The notes below the pieces were generated by a model. That model was given only the letters and a program-made list of their open reading frames with translations, searched no databases and had not been told where the DNA came from. From contig DHGL01000008.1 of NCBI GenBank assembly GCA_002402725.1, forward strand, positions 1 to 7,219: a stretch of DNA of 7,219 nt. The letters run 5' to 3'. Below are positions 5,445 to 7,219 of the stretch, one piece after another; within the stretch, counting starts at the first letter, position 1; every line of letters begins with the position of its first letter. Both the position numbers and the translations under genes were made by a program. This DNA is from Anaerolineaceae bacterium UBA4799. Lineage in GTDB: Bacteria; Chloroflexota; Anaerolineae; Anaerolineales; Anaerolineaceae.

Positions 5445-6302
5445 ATGCCCGTGATCAAGGTCATTACCGATACCGATTCCAGCCTGCCCGCCGCCGTCGC
5501 CGCGCGCCACCACATCGACCAGGTGCCCATCACCATCCAGTTCGGTGATGACACTTACGAAGCCTGCGTCACCATCAACGACAAACAGCTCTTCGAGAAG
5601 ATCGATGCCCTCGGCAGCCTGCCCACCACCGCCGCTCCTTCCCCCGACGCCTTCAGATCCGCCTTCGCCAAAGCCTTCGCGGAAGGCGCCGATTCCATCA
5701 TCTGCGTCACCGTGGGCAGCAAGATCAGCCGCACCTACGATTCCGCCCTCTCCGCCGCCAAAGATGACTTCCCCGATAAGCTCATCACCATCGTTGATTC
5801 CACCTACCTTTCGCTGGGGCAGGGCTTCATGGCCGTTGCCGCCGCTGAAGCCCTTGAAAGCGGCGCTTCCCACCAGCAGGCGGTCGATGCCGCCCTCGCC
5901 CTCCTGCCCCGCCTGCACCTCTACGGCTCGCTCACTACATTAAAATACCTTGCCATGGGCGGGCGCATCGGCCAGTTCCCCGCGAAGATGGCCAACCTCT
6001 TCGATATCCGCCCCGTAATGACCATGATCGACGGCAAGCTCGGCCTGCTCGAGAAGGTGCGCACCCACCGCGCCGCCATGAACCGCCTGGTGCAGCTCCT
6101 CGAAAAATCCGTTGCCGGCAAACCCATCCTCAAAGCCGGCATCGTGCACGTCAACAACCTGGACGACGCCGCCATCCTCGAGTCACGTCTGCGTGAAGAC
6201 CTGCCCATGCCCGACGATATCCTCGTCACCGAGTTCACCCCCGGGCTCTCCGTGCACGGCGGCACCGGTCTCATCGCCGCCCTCCTCGTCACCGCGGAAT
6301 GA
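5445..6302 (+). CDS. DegV family fatty-acid-binding protein
   Basis: The 285-residue protein is full length for the family (about 280-290). DegV proteins hold one fatty acid in a tunnel between two alpha/beta lobes; FakB members of the family deliver it to the kinase FakA for phosphorylation and phospholipid synthesis in the cytoplasm. Visible family signatures in order are ITDTDSSLP (7-15), the TSQPSP-like TTAAPSPDAF (61-70), GSKISRTYDSA (91-101), VDST (117-120), LKYLAMGGRIG (166-176), RPVMTMIDGKL (189-199) and the C-terminal HGGTG (271-275). No signal peptide or membrane segment is seen. No FakA/DhaK-like partner is in the window, so the fatty acid role comes from the family. The gene is GC-rich like the helicase and stands alone, with its own promoter and a terminator. 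Confidence 0.93.
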   Translation: MPVIKVITDTDSSLPAAVAARHHIDQVPITIQFGDDTYEACVTINDKQLFEKIDALGSLPTTAAPSPDAFRSAFAKAFAEGADSIICVTVGSKISRTYDSALSAAKDDFPDKLITIVDSTYLSLGQGFMAVAAAEALESGASHQQAVDAALALLPRLHLYGSLTTLKYLAMGGRIGQFPAKMANLFDIRPVMTMIDGKLGLLEKVRTHRAAMNRLVQLLEKSVAGKPILKAGIVHVNNLDDAAILESRLREDLPMPDDILVTEFTPGLSVHGGTGLIAALLVTAE

Positions 6303-6323
6303 TACTTCCCTTCCCTTAAGCCA

Positions 6324-6348
6324 AAACCACCGGCCAGGCCGGTGGTTT
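6324..6348. terminator. Bidirectional intrinsic terminator between degV and the helicase gene
   Basis: AAACCACCGGCC (6324-6335) and GGCCGGTGGTTT (6337-6348) are perfect 12-bp complements around a single base, so in practice the tip opens to a small loop. A T-rich tail follows on the plus strand, and the A-rich side gives U residues on the minus strand. It is 21 bp after the degV stop and 32 bp after the helicase stop, placed to end both converging transcripts. Confidence 0.88.
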
Positions 6349-6380
6349 ATATTTATCAAAATTGAGGTTTCAGGTGACTA

Positions 6381-7219
6381 TCAGCCCATCGCCAGGTCCG
6401 CCAGGCGGATGTGCACTGGCTTGCCCTTGATCCTGTAGGCGCGCTGGCTGCTCTTGAGCACGGATTTCACGTGCGTCTCGGCCACGTCCACCAGCGTGTA
6501 GTTGGGCTGGATGCTGATCTCGCCGATGGCCTTGCCCGGTATGCCTGATTCTCCGGCGATGGCGCCGACGATGTCTCCGGGTCTCAGCCCGCTGCGGTTG
6601 CCCAGGCTCATCCACAATCTCACCATGCCGGGCTCCACCACAGCCTCGCCCCTGGGGCTGGCAGTGCCGCGCTCGCCCTTTGCCGGGCGTTTGCTGGCGG
6701 GGTTGCGCTCAGCCACTTTCGCCTTCTCTTCAACTGCGCTGTTCAGCGCCAGCAGTTCCTTCACCGGCACTTCCTGGCTGTTGGCGCGCAGCAGGCGGAT
6801 GAGCCCGACCGCGATCTCGTTGACCGTGAAGCCGTTGGCGGTCATCTTCTCCAGCAGCTGCTTCTCCGCGTGGTTCATACCGGCCAGCAGCTGTCCGCTC
6901 ACCTGTTCGATGAGGCGCTCGTCGCGCTTCTGCTGCACTTCCGCGGCGCCGGGCAGCGGCATTTCGCTCACCGGCTGGCGCGTGTACGCCTGGATCTGGT
7001 TCATGCGGCTGCGCTCTTTCGGCGTGAGCAGCGTGATGGCGATGCCCTTCTTGCCCGCCCTGCCGGTACGCCCGATGCGGTGCACGTAATCCTCGGCGTC
7101 CGCCGGTATGTCGTAGTTGAACACATGCGAAACGTCCGTGATGTCCAGCCCGCGGGCGGCCACATCGGTGGCCACCATCAGCGTCACGCTGCCATTGCGG
7201 AAGCGGTTGAGCACCAGCT
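6381..7219 (-). CDS. DEAD-box ATP-dependent RNA helicase, C-terminal part (cut by window end)
   Basis: The reading frame stays open to the window edge, so the N-terminal DEAD domain lies outside. What is seen is the second RecA-like lobe with motif [12 protein letters not shown] and motif [12 protein letters not shown] (about 7053-7175), then a helical linker, a charged, Lys/Arg/Glu-rich spacer (about 6650-6720) and a C-terminal DbpA/CsdA-type RNA-binding domain ([21 protein letters not shown] to IRLAD, about 6393-6626). This architecture is that of the CsdA/DeaD and DbpA group, which unwinds RNA in ribosome assembly or cold adaptation. I give no symbol because the N-terminal half is missing and the two groups cannot be told apart with certainty. 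The gene ends at TGA 6381-6383 and converges on degV. Confidence 0.93.
   Translation of the reverse strand, partial: LVLNRFRNGSVTLMVATDVAARGLDITDVSHVFNYDIPADAEDYVHRIGRTGRAGKKGIAITLLTPKERSRMNQIQAYTRQPVSEMPLPGAAEVQQKRDERLIEQVSGQLLAGMNHAEKQLLEKMTANGFTVNEIAVGLIRLLRANSQEVPVKELLALNSAVEEKAKVAERNPASKRPAKGERGTASPRGEAVVEPGMVRLWMSLGNRSGLRPGDIVGAIAGESGIPGKAIGEISIQPNYTLVDVAETHVKSVLKSSQRAYRIKGKPVHIRLADLAMG

Noticed and set aside
5424..5918. Gly/Asp-rich frame on the minus strand opposite degV
   Set aside because: It is low-complexity sequence mirroring the degV codons, whereas degV itself carries clear family motifs, a ribosome site and a promoter.

Overview
The window looks like a bacterial chromosome segment with a GC-rich backbone (degV, the helicase and most of the methyltransferase gene) interrupted by AT-rich accessory DNA. 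Codon use, the DegV and DEAD-box helicase versions and the GC-rich style would fit an environmental anaerobe such as Chloroflexota (Anaerolineae). That placement is only an impression; no rRNA or other marker gene is present to confirm it.

Layout. Positions 1-377 hold no gene. They contain a diverged 48-bp direct repeat, a compact palindrome and a perfect 15-bp-stem hairpin, the usual look of repeat-rich intergenic DNA. Positions 378-5124 form a minus-strand accessory block. Its lead gene encodes a 1032-residue single-chain restriction-modification enzyme (N-terminal PD-(D/E)XK nuclease, N6-adenine methyltransferase, specificity region, type ISP-like C-terminus). Next come a 160-residue unrecognised protein with a long hydrophobic helix, and then a gene for a DUF4268-family nuclease-like protein. 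The DUF4268 gene is split by an in-frame TGA that lies inside a 12-bp repeat with a 15-bp period. Positions 5125-5444 are a divergent intergenic region with several short repeats and a candidate promoter. The plus-strand degV gene (5445-6302) encodes a fatty-acid-binding protein. It meets the minus-strand 3' part of a DEAD-box RNA helicase gene (6381-7219, cut by the window edge) at a shared hairpin terminator.

How the genes fit together. degV and the helicase are ordinary housekeeping genes that flank the block. The block reads as a defence locus that has been rearranged. The specificity region of the R-M gene is markedly AT-rich beside its GC-rich catalytic parts. A repeat element of the kind usually found between genes sits in frame near its C-terminus. 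A second copy of the gene's last codons lies 655 bp further on, immediately before the DUF4268 gene. The simplest reading is that an R-M/DUF4268 gene pair had the 3' part of the R-M gene exchanged or re-formed, with the 160-residue gene brought in between. The DUF4268 gene looks inactive as written, but losing one 15-bp unit would restore it exactly.
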